DNA of 64,000 bases from UBA4720 sp038227135 (GTDB lineage: Bacteria; Gemmatimonadota; Gemmatimonadetes; Gemmatimonadales; Gemmatimonadaceae). Position 1 is the stretch's first letter, and each line of letters starts with the position of its first letter. The position numbers and the translations under genes were made by a program. Positions 9,801-16,261 of the stretch are shown piece by piece. The stretch spans positions 62,001-126,000 of the forward strand of contig JBBRQC010000003.1 in the NCBI GenBank assembly GCA_038227135.1, given 5' to 3'. The notes beneath the pieces were generated by a model, which did no database searches, was not told where the DNA came from, and was given only the letters and a program-made list of their open reading frames with translations.

Positions 9801-12102
9801 TGTCGGTCGCCAGCCCGGCACGGGCGTACGTACCTTCGATCAGGTCGTGGCTGAGGAGAGTGTTCTCCGGGAATCGTCCGTGAGTGGCATCCTCGAACGC
9901 ATCGACGTCGTAGATCCCTTTTCCGGTGAAGCTCCCTTCGCCGAACAGATCCTGATACACGTCGGATACTGCGGTCGTATACGGATCGACACCCGGATGC
10001 CCGGAGTGTATCGCGGCAAATAGCGAACGGTGCGCGCTGGTGAGTGACACTCCGACTCGAGGCTGGATGATTCCGTATCCCTCGACGACTCGACCGGCGG
10101 CCGGATCGTACTGCGCGCGATTGAGCGGGTGCGCGATGGTGCCAACCAGAAGCTGCGCTGCGTCGCGGGGCAGTACTGTATCGGAGTCGAGCGTGATCAC
10201 ATAGCGGACGAAGCCCAACCTGGTCGTGTCGCCGATGATGGTCGAGAAGGCATCCTTGGCGCCTCCTCGCAGGAACTTGTTGAACTGCGCCAGCTTGCCC
10301 CGTTTGCGCTCCCAACCCATCCATACGTTCTGCTTCGCGTTCCACAGGCGTGGCCGGTGGAAGAGAAAGAACACATCAGCCCCGCCATTTCTGTATTTCG
10401 TGTTCAGGGCGCGAATGCCCGACGTCGCTGCGGCCAGGATCTCTTCGTCGTCAGGCCTGAGCTCGGTCGGAGAGTCGGTGAAGTCGCTGAGTATTGCGAA
10501 CTGGAGGTTTGGGTCGCGGTTGGCGAGGTACTGCACTTCGATATGTTCGAGCGCTTCTTCTACGCCATGAACGCTGCTGAGGAGAGTCGGCACTACCACC
10601 GCGGTCATGTACTCTTCGGGAATGCCGTCGTCCCGTAACTCCAATTTCGAAAGAAGTCGGGGCGGCAACAGCAGCGTTATAAGCTGGTTGATGACTCCAA
10701 TCCCGATCTCGCTCGCGGGTATGAGAGCGACAAGCGCGATAACGAGCTGTATGGTCGCGGGTGCGGTTTCTGCCACCTCGAGAATAACTGCCAGCGCGAA
10801 CGCGGTGAACACCGTTATTCCGCCGAAGTACAGCGTGTTGGGGTGGCGCTGAGTCCAGCGGTACAGCCATTCTCCTGGCGGTGGCGTGTAGCAGACCTTT
10901 TCCTCGAAGACCGTCCGTCCCTTTTCGACGAGGAAGTAGCCGACGTGCGCATGCCTCGCGTCGCTCGGCTCGGCGAGCTTGGCCAGCGCCAGCACTTCAC
11001 CCGCAATCTCTTCTTCAGGCCGCTTCACGCGCTTCGCCACGTGCTCGACGACGTGGCGATAGTGATCGCGCGTTCCGAAGGTCATCGATGCATAGTGGCC
11101 GCTGGGATCCTGACGAAGCAGTTTTTCGGTGGCGCTCTGCGATTCGACGAAGTCCTTCCAGTCCAGCCGCGAGATCGTGCGAAGGCTGGTGATGCTGTTG
11201 GCGACCGTTACCTGGGTGAGCGCCACGCGACGGTTCGATCGCGTTGCTGCTTCTTCAGCGCTCGGTCCGTCTTCGGCGATCCACTGCTCGAGCCAGATCA
11301 GCGGTGTGAAGTTCGTCTGGTACGACCGCACCTGCTGGAGGAAGCGCGCGACCCACGTCGGAGTGAACGGAGGATGCTCGTCCACGAACGCAGCAAGCGC
11401 GATCGCCAGCGCCTGCGACGATTCCTCGCTCGCTTCCCGCAGCACCGTTGCGGCCCTGTCGGCAGACTCCACTTCCTTGAGGCGTGCGGCAACCCGCAGC
11501 GCCATCCGGCGGATGTTCTCGACGAGGCCCAGCCTGAGCATCGTGGGTATCGCCCACAGCTCACCCATTCGAAGCGAAGTGACGGTTTGATACTCGCGGA
11601 CGAACAGCGTGATGTTGTCGAGGTCCAGGTGGCCTTCGGTGTGCGCGATCAGCTCGATCGCTACCTCGTAAGCGCGTGGATATCCCGTCAGGGATCCGGT
11701 CGAGAGCTTGGGAAGCTCCTCGTAGTATCCCTTAGGAAGGTTTGTCCGTATCTCGCGGATGTGTTCCTGAACGATGTAGAAATTGTCCAGTAGCCAGTCC
11801 CCGGCAGGACTGATGTCGAGTCCACGCTCCGCCCCGTGATTGAGCTCCTGATAGACTCGATCGAGAACCATCTTGGTGTCGTCGAGACGGACAAGCAGCG
11901 GGCCGGGGCCCCGCTGTTTCTGCGCGGGGAGCAGATGATGTCCGCGGGCAACTGCACGCGCGCGCTCACCGAGTCGCTCCGCGCCCAGTACTTCACCCCG
12001 AATCGGGCCAACGAGTTCTTCGCTGGCAGCTCCATCGCGGGAGCGGCGAAAGAGACGACTCAGACTTGTTGCAGGGTTTTTGGGCGGAATTGCTGTTGCC
12101 AC
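3787..12102 (-). CDS. ndvB: Cyclic beta-1,2-glucan synthase (GT84/GH94 type)
   Basis: A 2771-residue membrane enzyme, close to the 2830 or so of rhizobial and Brucella Cgs/NdvB. It builds and cyclises beta-1,2-linked glucose chains from UDP-glucose at the inner membrane for export to the periplasm. Seen in order: a soluble N-terminal part; membrane segments about 425-480; a GT domain with DSD near 640 and a RRKHRWIRGDWQ motif near 790 (QxxRW-like); more membrane segments about 825-990; a glycoamylase-like domain; two GH94 sugar-binding parts; and a C-terminal GH94 phosphorylase domain with GDWNDGM near 2480, whose Asp is the usual acid. Start is GTG with AGGTGA just upstream. The 84-residue gene before it is 66 bases away and may be co-transcribed. 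Confidence 0.92.
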   Translation of the reverse strand: MATAIPPKNPATSLSRLFRRSRDGAASEELVGPIRGEVLGAERLGERARAVARGHHLLPAQKQRGPGPLLVRLDDTKMVLDRVYQELNHGAERGLDISPAGDWLLDNFYIVQEHIREIRTNLPKGYYEELPKLSTGSLTGYPRAYEVAIELIAHTEGHLDLDNITLFVREYQTVTSLRMGELWAIPTMLRLGLVENIRRMALRVAARLKEVESADRAATVLREASEESSQALAIALAAFVDEHPPFTPTWVARFLQQVRSYQTNFTPLIWLEQWIAEDGPSAEEAATRSNRRVALTQVTVANSITSLRTISRLDWKDFVESQSATEKLLRQDPSGHYASMTFGTRDHYRHVVEHVAKRVKRPEEEIAGEVLALAKLAEPSDARHAHVGYFLVEKGRTVFEEKVCYTPPPGEWLYRWTQRHPNTLYFGGITVFTAFALAVILEVAETAPATIQLVIALVALIPASEIGIGVINQLITLLLPPRLLSKLELRDDGIPEEYMTAVVVPTLLSSVHGVEEALEHIEVQYLANRDPNLQFAILSDFTDSPTELRPDDEEILAAATSGIRALNTKYRNGGADVFFLFHRPRLWNAKQNVWMGWERKRGKLAQFNKFLRGGAKDAFSTIIGDTTRLGFVRYVITLDSDTVLPRDAAQLLVGTIAHPLNRAQYDPAAGRVVEGYGIIQPRVGVSLTSAHRSLFAAIHSGHPGVDPYTTAVSDVYQDLFGEGSFTGKGIYDVDAFEDATHGRFPENTLLSHDLIEGTYARAGLATDIEVYDDYPARYLTFTRRKHRWIRGDWQLIGWLKGTVPGPDGPVPNRLSAISRWKIFDNLRRSTVEIAQLVMLIVGWFILPGSVIRWTGIVMVAIAFPWLFSLTISLLRPPRDQSWLAYYLAVGRDAVTNAQQFLLALVFLPHQAVVSADAILRTMYRLFISHRHLIEWQTASQVERSMRTGSQLEVWRKMRPVTALCLMLIVAIGLHATVGRAASSGDRFLFIMGTLPLVLAWFASPSIASALSRPAILGEVHLTEVERQASLRYAKLHWMYFEKFVTEETHWLAPDNFQEDPEPVLALRTSPTNIGLQLLSTVSAADLGFITRSDMIDRVEKVFRSLERMRRFHGHFFNWYELNELHVLEPAYVSTVDSGNLAGHLIALKQACYEMLKDPSCSEEDGKRLRAIAERSHAYAVEMDFRFLYDDKRKLFTIGYHIGSNTVDNSYYDLLASESRLASFIAVAKNDVSVDHWFRLGRSLTAAAGTRTLLSWSGSMFEYLMPALVMQTFPFTLLDQTHKGCVKRQIAYGLERGVPWGVSESAYAVRDRSHTYQYRGFGVPDLALKRGLSKELVIAPYATLLAMIVEPRQALKNLTTLEAEGALGPFGFRDALDYTRPSPGARKTIVCTFMAHHIGMSIVALNNALNRQVWPRRFHTDPLVRSAELVLQERIPRRLVMQDVSGTDAARVPSETEKPAVREIETPHTPQPVVGILGNVPYTVLITNAGGGFSRYGNLAVTRWRHDSTRDNYGQWCYVKDLGTGHVWSTAHQPSGTEPQWYRVLFASDRITFIRRDGDIDTVTEIAVASDDAAEVRRIILTNRSLQPKEIELTSYSEVVLAPPEADRAHPAFQNLFVQTEFLRPNAALLATRRPRSATEAAIWCAHVVAVGPEIVGGVTCETDRAKFVGRGRSVRNAAALDEGADLSGTVGAVLDPIFSLRVRVRIPPGASAHVAFTTFIAENKERAVELADLYHDPYSARRALDLSWAQAQAELRDLGIAPADAALYQDLAGHLMFPHPGFRPAQSSVEENKLGQQALWSLGISGDWPILLATIESPVGMPSIRQLLRTHHYWRLKGISCDLVILNMHPATYMQELSDELLATTMASSEAGLLDRPGGVFIRRSDLLKPEEITLLKAMARVQVNCDGLGLGNFLEFPGVEDRYPPKLEIMNRDIVPLGAAAIHAKSPDPGTGLQSFNGLGGFNKESEYEIHLTGSDLPPAPWINVVGNPVGGFCVSEGGSGVTWTKNSFFYRITPWHNDPVRDPSSDCVFLRDDANGDLWTATPCPIREPTPYRVRHGAGYSVFDHTHKGLSSSLRLGVDQKDPVKISVLTLRNEGVTRKKLTLTWYLEWVLGVTRELTQYQVRTSFDEDTQSMFARNYFDTEFAETVAFASISERVAYYTADRREFLGRNGTISSPAGLERAGLSGAIGATIDPCCAMQVSITIEPGESRDIVMLLGAADGEDAVREIIARHREPDAAKKSVDANNASWERRLDTIKVKTPEPTFDLMVNRWALYQALSCRMWARSALYQSSGAFGFRDQLQDVMAFVYSEPEIAREHIIRAASRQFVEGDVQHWWHPHSGRGVRTRFSDDLVWLPYVIDHYVNVASDREIFDLEVPYLTMRQLNPDEHEIYDLPKPSSEVGSIYDHCVRALRRACTKGVHGLPLIGSGDWNDGMNRVGIEGKGESVWLAWFIIATLRKFAVHADQKGDPAVRDELLTKANEYAEAVERSAWDGEWYRRAYFDDGSPLGSRTSDECKIDSIAQSWSVISGAGQPERRRIAMQSLHKHLVRDDARIIMLLTPPFDKTTHDPGYIQGYLPGVRENGAQYTHAALWAVLATALQGDGDRALELFQMLNPITHSDSPKAVDIYKVEPYVVAADVYTAKGHLGRGGWTWYTGSASWMYRTALEAILGFQQRGEFLYIEPCIPASWKEFTIEYRFKSSTYVIKVENPEGLQRGLTELTVDGRQVEKAISLVDDGKAHNVTASMRPSSISSPPPSSAPIQQEKARL

Positions 12103-12168
12103 GTCACCTACTCAACGCCAAAGACATGCCGCTCCCGAATGGAGCACGACGCAAAATATCCTCGTTCG

Positions 12169-12423
12169 CTACTCGGCGTAGTAGGCTCGAATGCAGAGCG
12201 TCACCAGGCGTTGACGGAGAAGTTCGGATTGATCCGCATTCTGCGAACGCAACGACTCGGCCAGAGAGTTCCACAGTTTCTTGAGGATAATTATGAGTTG
12301 CTCGGGCTTGATGTCTCGATCACGGGCTTCCCGCGCCACTTTCCGGAACAGGGTCGAGAGCTCCCCGGTTGGACCGTCCGGGCGCTCCAGCTGCTCGGTG
12401 AGCGCGGTCCGCAACTCCTTCAT
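12169..12423 (-). CDS. Small hypothetical helical protein upstream of ndvB
   Basis: An 84-residue protein, predicted almost entirely helical and rich in Leu, Arg and Glu. The frame is open for 114 codons further upstream, but the ATG at 12423 has GGAAAG a few bases before it, and the upstream extension has no protein-like composition. No recognised domain. Amino acids such as the I-K-P-E-Q-L-I-I-I-L-K-K-L-W stretch suggest an amphipathic bundle. It lies 66 bases before the glucan synthase on the same strand, so it may be in the same transcript. Function unknown. Confidence 0.6.
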   Translation of the reverse strand: MKELRTALTEQLERPDGPTGELSTLFRKVAREARDRDIKPEQLIIILKKLWNSLAESLRSQNADQSELLRQRLVTLCIRAYYAE

Positions 12424-12813
12424 GGTGCTTTCCGAAAGTGAGCTCACGGGCGGCTGCGGCAATGGTTTTTCAACCCCCCTCACTGTGGACGTAGGGTGCA
12501 GCCGACATTTGTTCCTGGAATATCTAGGCGTTTCCAGCCGCACGCCAGAGAACACGCGGGTCCGCAGGTTGCCAGTTGTGTTCAACTCTTCATGGCCGAC
12601 CTGAGTGCGTAATGTTCTGATTTCTTGCGCGCGAAGGGGTAGTCGCCGCGCTATTGGGCTTGATGGGGCTCCACGGTTACCAGCCGAAGTTCGTTCGACA
12701 ACTCGGAAGGCGTCGACGATGCGATGAGGCAGGGGGCTCTCGTGCTGTGCTGATAGACGCGACATCCCGACTGTACTGCTGCGCCCATTGCACTGGATGC
12801 CTGAGCTGCGATC
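12424..12813 (-). other. 390-base stretch with no convincing gene
   Basis: Lies between two small minus-strand genes. It probably holds the promoter of the 84-residue gene and ndvB, but no near-consensus -35/-10 pair was found. One short inverted repeat (AGTTG-TGTT-CAACT, 12574-12587) is visible. Open frames through it are short and look random. Confidence 0.4.
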
Positions 12814-12981
12814 CTAGTTCTTGCGTGGTCTGTTTTTCTTTCCCGACTGGGGAATGGGACCGGGGTCTTTGGCGCTTTCCTTCACATGAAGCTTGTCCAT
12901 CTCGTGCTGGTGCTCACCTTCGTTCCTGAGCTTCTGATCCGTGGCCATCGCATCTTTTTGGAACTTCCCGTTTGCCTTCAT
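12814..12981 (-). CDS. Small basic hypothetical protein
   Basis: A 55-residue, very hydrophilic, lysine-rich protein ending in a K-K-N-R-P-R-K-N tail. The ATG at 12981 has a strong ribosome binding site (GAGAGGAAG, spacer about one to four bases), which is the main support for the gene. No cysteines, no membrane segment and no domain recognised; it is likely disordered. It could be a small nucleic-acid-binding or stress protein, but that is only a guess from charge. The longer frame upstream of this ATG looks non-coding. Confidence 0.5.
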   Translation of the reverse strand: MKANGKFQKDAMATDQKLRNEGEHQHEMDKLHVKESAKDPGPIPQSGKKNRPRKN

Positions 12982-13075
12982 GCTTCCTCTCGTGGTATAC
13001 GCGCGTCTGTTGTACACGAAGCGTGCCCACATTTTTCCCGCCCTGGAGTCTGAAGATCTGCCGGGGTCGACCGGG

Positions 13076-13939
13076 CTAGCGGAATCGAAGCCCTGCCATC
13101 AGTCGGAAAAGCGTCACGTCGGACGGCACCGAATAAACTTGCGCACCCACGTCGAATATCCGACGGACGATAGCCGTAATCCCACCAAAAACAGTCGCGC
13201 GCACGAGGGGCGATGCAAGCTCCACCTGGGTCCGGTCGACGTTGCCACTCGCATCTGTGAATCCAACCTGAAAATGGGGATCGATTCGGTTGGCGCCCGC
13301 TCCCGCATAGAACGAAACGCCCCCGGAGCCAGGGGCGAATCCCGCGGCGAGTTCACCGCCGAACATGTCGGGGTGGAACGTGTCCTTCGACGAAGTCGTG
13401 CCGTAGCAGGGACTTGAAGGAGATGTTTGCTGGAGTGATGAACCTGGACAGGTAATAGCCCCTTTTACGTTTCCGAAGGTGCCGTGTACGCGGAGCATCA
13501 GCGTGGTACCGGTCGCGACAGGCCCAGAGGCGAAATGATGCGCCTGGGATATTCCGAAGCTGAAAAGGTTTGGCGTCGCTCTCGCAATCGTGACAGGGGG
13601 TAGATACGCTGCCTCGATCGCAAATCCGAACGGACCACCCACCGTTAACCGGGGCCGTCCAAATACTGGTGAGAGCGAAGTGTGCTCGCTCTTCTGGGTG
13701 AAGCACGCGCCTGTTTGTTCGATCGCCGGATTCGGTTTCGGTATGTATTCACCTTCCGCGCCGATTCGGATGCTGCCGGGTCTCATGACCTCCGGGGCGG
13801 TCGCCATGGAAAAAACGATAGGTGCCGTGTAAAAAGCCAGCAATTTTCCTTCATTGCTGGTTGTGCCGACTTTGCATTGAGCTGCTGCCTGGTGCTGCAG
13901 CACGAACAAAGACCCCACGACGACCAGACCTCGACGCAT
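13076..13939 (-). CDS. Exported hypothetical protein, probable outer-membrane beta-barrel
   Basis: A 287-residue protein with a clear signal peptide (MRRGLVVVGSLFVLQHQAAA then cleavage before Q-C). The rest is rich in Gly, aromatic and alternating hydrophobic residues, and ends in L-M-A-G-L-R-F-R, with alternating residues like a closing barrel strand. It is therefore probably an outer-membrane barrel of unknown role. ATG at 13939 has TTGGAG upstream with a seven-base spacer; the frame extends 63 codons further upstream, but that part has no signal-like features. The PIG-L gene lies just upstream on the same strand, about 100 bases away. Confidence 0.6.
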   Translation of the reverse strand: MRRGLVVVGSLFVLQHQAAAQCKVGTTSNEGKLLAFYTAPIVFSMATAPEVMRPGSIRIGAEGEYIPKPNPAIEQTGACFTQKSEHTSLSPVFGRPRLTVGGPFGFAIEAAYLPPVTIARATPNLFSFGISQAHHFASGPVATGTTLMLRVHGTFGNVKGAITCPGSSLQQTSPSSPCYGTTSSKDTFHPDMFGGELAAGFAPGSGGVSFYAGAGANRIDPHFQVGFTDASGNVDRTQVELASPLVRATVFGGITAIVRRIFDVGAQVYSVPSDVTLFRLMAGLRFR

Positions 13940-14037
13940 TATCGCTCCAATGATGGTGAACCTGCCGGTGGTCACTAAGGTAGGATCCGTACAACGCCTC
14001 GGCGAGAAAGGCTCGGTAAGCGCAGCTATCCGGAGCG

Positions 14038-14931
14038 TCAGTGTATGGCTGGCACTGGCGAGCGCACAAGGTAAGTGCGTTGCAGGCATTGCGCGTAAAA
14101 CGCGCGGTGTTCCCGGTAAGCACTCCACCCTCGGTTGACCTCCATCATCTCTCGGTCATACGCGAGCAGAAGCGCTGTCTTGACTTGGGTCTGTTCGGTG
14201 GATCGGTTCGCGGCCCGTGTTGCCAGTGCGTAGCCCAGGTAAAAAATGGCCTCGAGTCGATGCCGCTTGCGCAAATCCGCGACTAGGAGGCCGGCCATTC
14301 TGTGGTCGTAGTGATCGTGTGGATTTCGCGCGATATTGGGGTCGTTCGTATGTAGAGTGATTCCCGGCGTATCCAGGTTAGTAACCGCGCCGACCGTAGC
14401 CACGAGGTCGTCCCACCCTCGATAGGTAGTGCTGGCATCGATCGCGGTAATCTCGGAGCGGGGGTTTGCCCGCAATTTCCGTAGGCTCCGGTAGCCGGAA
14501 CGCGCAAAGCCTTTCCCGTCCCGATCCCCGTCAGGAAGGCGAAAGAAATACGACTCGGTGTTGTGGAGCGTGCATTTCGTTATGGAATGGCCGCCGATCT
14601 GGATCATCGAGCAGGCGATGGGCTCGGAAACGGGAATGCCGCCGGCAATTCGCGTCGACCGCAGGCCTGCTCTTTCTCGGGTCTGCCAATAGACGGAGTC
14701 TCGCCCGTCATCACCGGCGGTGAGGTAGACAAAAACGGCTCGATTCCCTGATCGAAGTCTCTGAGAGAGAACATCGCCCATGAATAGCTGCCAGTCGTCT
14801 TGGTGGGCGATCACAATAACATCTAGCGGGGTAGCCGGATTAGATAATAATCTAATTACTCCTGTCGTGTTACTGGCTCCCAGAATAGAAACCATGCAGG
14901 AGATCGCCAGGATACTGAAGGCCCGCTTCAT
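14038..14931 (-). CDS. Exported PIG-L/LmbE family deacetylase
   Basis: A 297-residue protein. Residues about 1-20 form a signal peptide. The PIG-L zinc motif appears as AHQDD near residue 42 (canonical AHPDD, so Pro is replaced by Gln), and the third ligand is the HDHYDH-type segment near residue 205. Family members remove acetyl groups from N-acetylglucosaminyl lipids or thiols; exported ones act on unknown periplasmic sugars. The ATG at 14931 is preferred over the GTG twelve bases upstream because GGAG sits six bases before the ATG and would lie inside the coding region if GTG were used. Substrate not known. Confidence 0.78.
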   Translation of the reverse strand: MKRAFSILAISCMVSILGASNTTGVIRLLSNPATPLDVIVIAHQDDWQLFMGDVLSQRLRSGNRAVFVYLTAGDDGRDSVYWQTRERAGLRSTRIAGGIPVSEPIACSMIQIGGHSITKCTLHNTESYFFRLPDGDRDGKGFARSGYRSLRKLRANPRSEITAIDASTTYRGWDDLVATVGAVTNLDTPGITLHTNDPNIARNPHDHYDHRMAGLLVADLRKRHRLEAIFYLGYALATRAANRSTEQTQVKTALLLAYDREMMEVNRGWSAYREHRAFYAQCLQRTYLVRSPVPAIH

Positions 14932-14980
14932 TAGGAGCTCCACGTCTGAAAGCTAGCAGGTTGTGCGGGTGCATCCCCAC

Positions 14981-15020
14981 GAAAAAGGAAAGCGGGCGTG
15001 GCTAATCGAAGCACACCCGC
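14981..15020 (-). terminator. Rho-independent terminator after yceI
   Basis: On the minus strand GCGGGTGTG and CACGCCCGC pair over nine positions (one G-U) with an 11-base loop, followed by TTTCCTTTTT. It lies 25 bases beyond the yceI stop codon. Confidence 0.7.
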
Positions 15021-15045
15021 CGGGTGGTTAGGCTCTTATCGAACG

Positions 15046-15606
15046 TTAAGCCTTAACGGCCTGAACCTCTAGGCTGATCTTGATCTCGTTCCCCACCACC
15101 ACACCGCCGGTCTCCAGCGCCTGGTTCCAGGTCAGGCCGAAATCCCGCCGATCGATCTTCCCCGTGCCACTGAAACCAACCCGCTCTCCTCCCCACGGAT
15201 CCTTCTGCTTGCCCTCGAACTCCACGTCCAGAGTCACCGACTTGGTGACGTCTCGAATCATCAGATCGCCCGTAAGCTTGAAGCGCTCCTTATCACCCTC
15301 AATGCGTGTACTGCGGAAGGTGATCTCCGGATAAACCTCGGCATTCAGAAAGTCAGCTGATCGAAGGTGCTGATCGCGCTGATCGGTCCGGGTGTCAAGA
15401 CTCGCTGCCCTGAGCGTCGCTTCGACGGTGGATTTCTTGGGGTCCTTCTCATCGGTGTAAATGGTTCCGGTGACATCCCCAATCCGACCTTTTACGGTCG
15501 TAATCATCAGATGCTTTGCGGAAAACTCGACCAGCGTGTGGGTGGGATCGATTTTCCAGGCTGTTTTGGCTCCAGCTGCAGGAGCGGTTGTCGCGGTTGC
15601 TATCAT
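15046..15606 (-). CDS. YceI family protein
   Basis: A 186-residue lipocalin-like YceI protein. Family marks are the W-K-I-D-P-T-H-T start, the SAKHLMITTVKG segment, the D-Q-R-D-Q-H-L-R-S-A-D-F-L-N-A motif and an F-x-x-x-x-G-x-D-F-G-L-T-W close to the C-terminus. These proteins bind isoprenoid-like lipids, and most are periplasmic, but no signal peptide is seen here, so this copy is probably cytoplasmic. It is divergent from an HxlR regulator gene 134 bases away, with a near-consensus promoter and an inverted repeat between them. HxlR/YceI pairing is common and suggests repression by the neighbour. Confidence 0.9.
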   Translation of the reverse strand: MIATATTAPAAGAKTAWKIDPTHTLVEFSAKHLMITTVKGRIGDVTGTIYTDEKDPKKSTVEATLRAASLDTRTDQRDQHLRSADFLNAEVYPEITFRSTRIEGDKERFKLTGDLMIRDVTKSVTLDVEFEGKQKDPWGGERVGFSGTGKIDRRDFGLTWNQALETGGVVVGNEIKISLEVQAVKA

Positions 15607-15669
15607 TTTGATTCCTCGGCGATCTTTCGGTTAGCAATTACCCATCAACTGCTGATAATGGGGACTGGA

Positions 15670-15702
15670 CTTACTATTGATATGTTAGTATACTTTAGTA
15701 AG
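15670..15702. promoter_or_regulatory. Candidate HxlR operator
   Basis: A perfect inverted repeat CTTACTA (15670-15676) / TAGTAAG (15696-15702), plus a direct repeat TTAGTA at 15685 and 15695, ten bases apart. It overlaps the -10 box of the yceI promoter, so bound protein would block yceI transcription. The link to the HxlR protein is inferred from position. Confidence 0.55.
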
Positions 15703-15715
15703 AAGCTTGTGTCAA
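15687..15715 (-). promoter_or_regulatory. yceI promoter (sigma-70 type)
   Basis: TTGACA (15715-15710), a 17-base spacer, then TATACT (15692-15687) on the minus strand. Close to consensus and pointing to yceI. Confidence 0.75.
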
Positions 15716-15740
15716 GCTAGCATCTTTCCAAAATTTCAAT

Positions 15741-16109
15741 ATGGCCCGAAACGACTTACCCGCCCCTGTATGCGGTCGCTTCCATCAGGCCGTCGAGCTG
15801 ATCGGCGGGCGATGGACCGGCGCAATCATCCAGACCCTGCTTCAGGGGAAAACGCGCTACGCGCTCATCAAGGCCGCAATCCCTGACATCACCGATAGGA
15901 TGTTGTCGGATCGGCTCCGCTTCCTGGAATCCGAGGAGCTGGTCACGCGGAAGGTCGTTCCGCAAAGCCCCGTCCGCGTCGAATACGAGCTCACCGAGAA
16001 AGGAGCCTCACTTCAGAGCTCACTGCGTGAAATCGGTGCATGGGCCGAGCGGTGGATTTCGCTCGAACGGGTAGAGTCCGCGAAGAGCAAGAGTAAGGCT
16101 GCCGGCTGA
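15741..16109 (+). CDS. HxlR family transcriptional regulator
   Basis: A 122-residue winged-helix protein of the HxlR/MarR-like type. Residues 10-30 show the family N-terminus with a single Cys (P-V-C-G-R-F) before the V-E-L-I-G-G-R-W-T helix; the recognition region I-T-D-R-M-L-S-D-R-L-R-F-L and the wing Y-E-L-T-E-K-G follow. The Cys at residue 11 is in the place used for redox or electrophile sensing by some HxlR proteins, which is a possibility here, not shown. Divergent from yceI and likely its repressor, with autoregulation possible through the shared operator. Confidence 0.9.
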   Translation: MARNDLPAPVCGRFHQAVELIGGRWTGAIIQTLLQGKTRYALIKAAIPDITDRMLSDRLRFLESEELVTRKVVPQSPVRVEYELTEKGASLQSSLREIGAWAERWISLERVESAKSKSKAAG

Positions 16110-16261
16110 TTCCAGCCGAAACCCGGGAGCACGACCGTGCGGTGAAAATGCGTCCTGCCCTCCGCCGCACCTCGTCTGTGTTGATTGTGCATTGTCCCCA
16201 CTGCACTTTTCCAGCGACCCGGAGCTGCCGCTCCTCCCACTTAACCCCTTCTCCCAAGAAA

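Noticed and set aside
12424..12765. 114-codon extension of the 84-residue gene
   Set aside because: No protein-like composition and a good ribosome site at the inner ATG.
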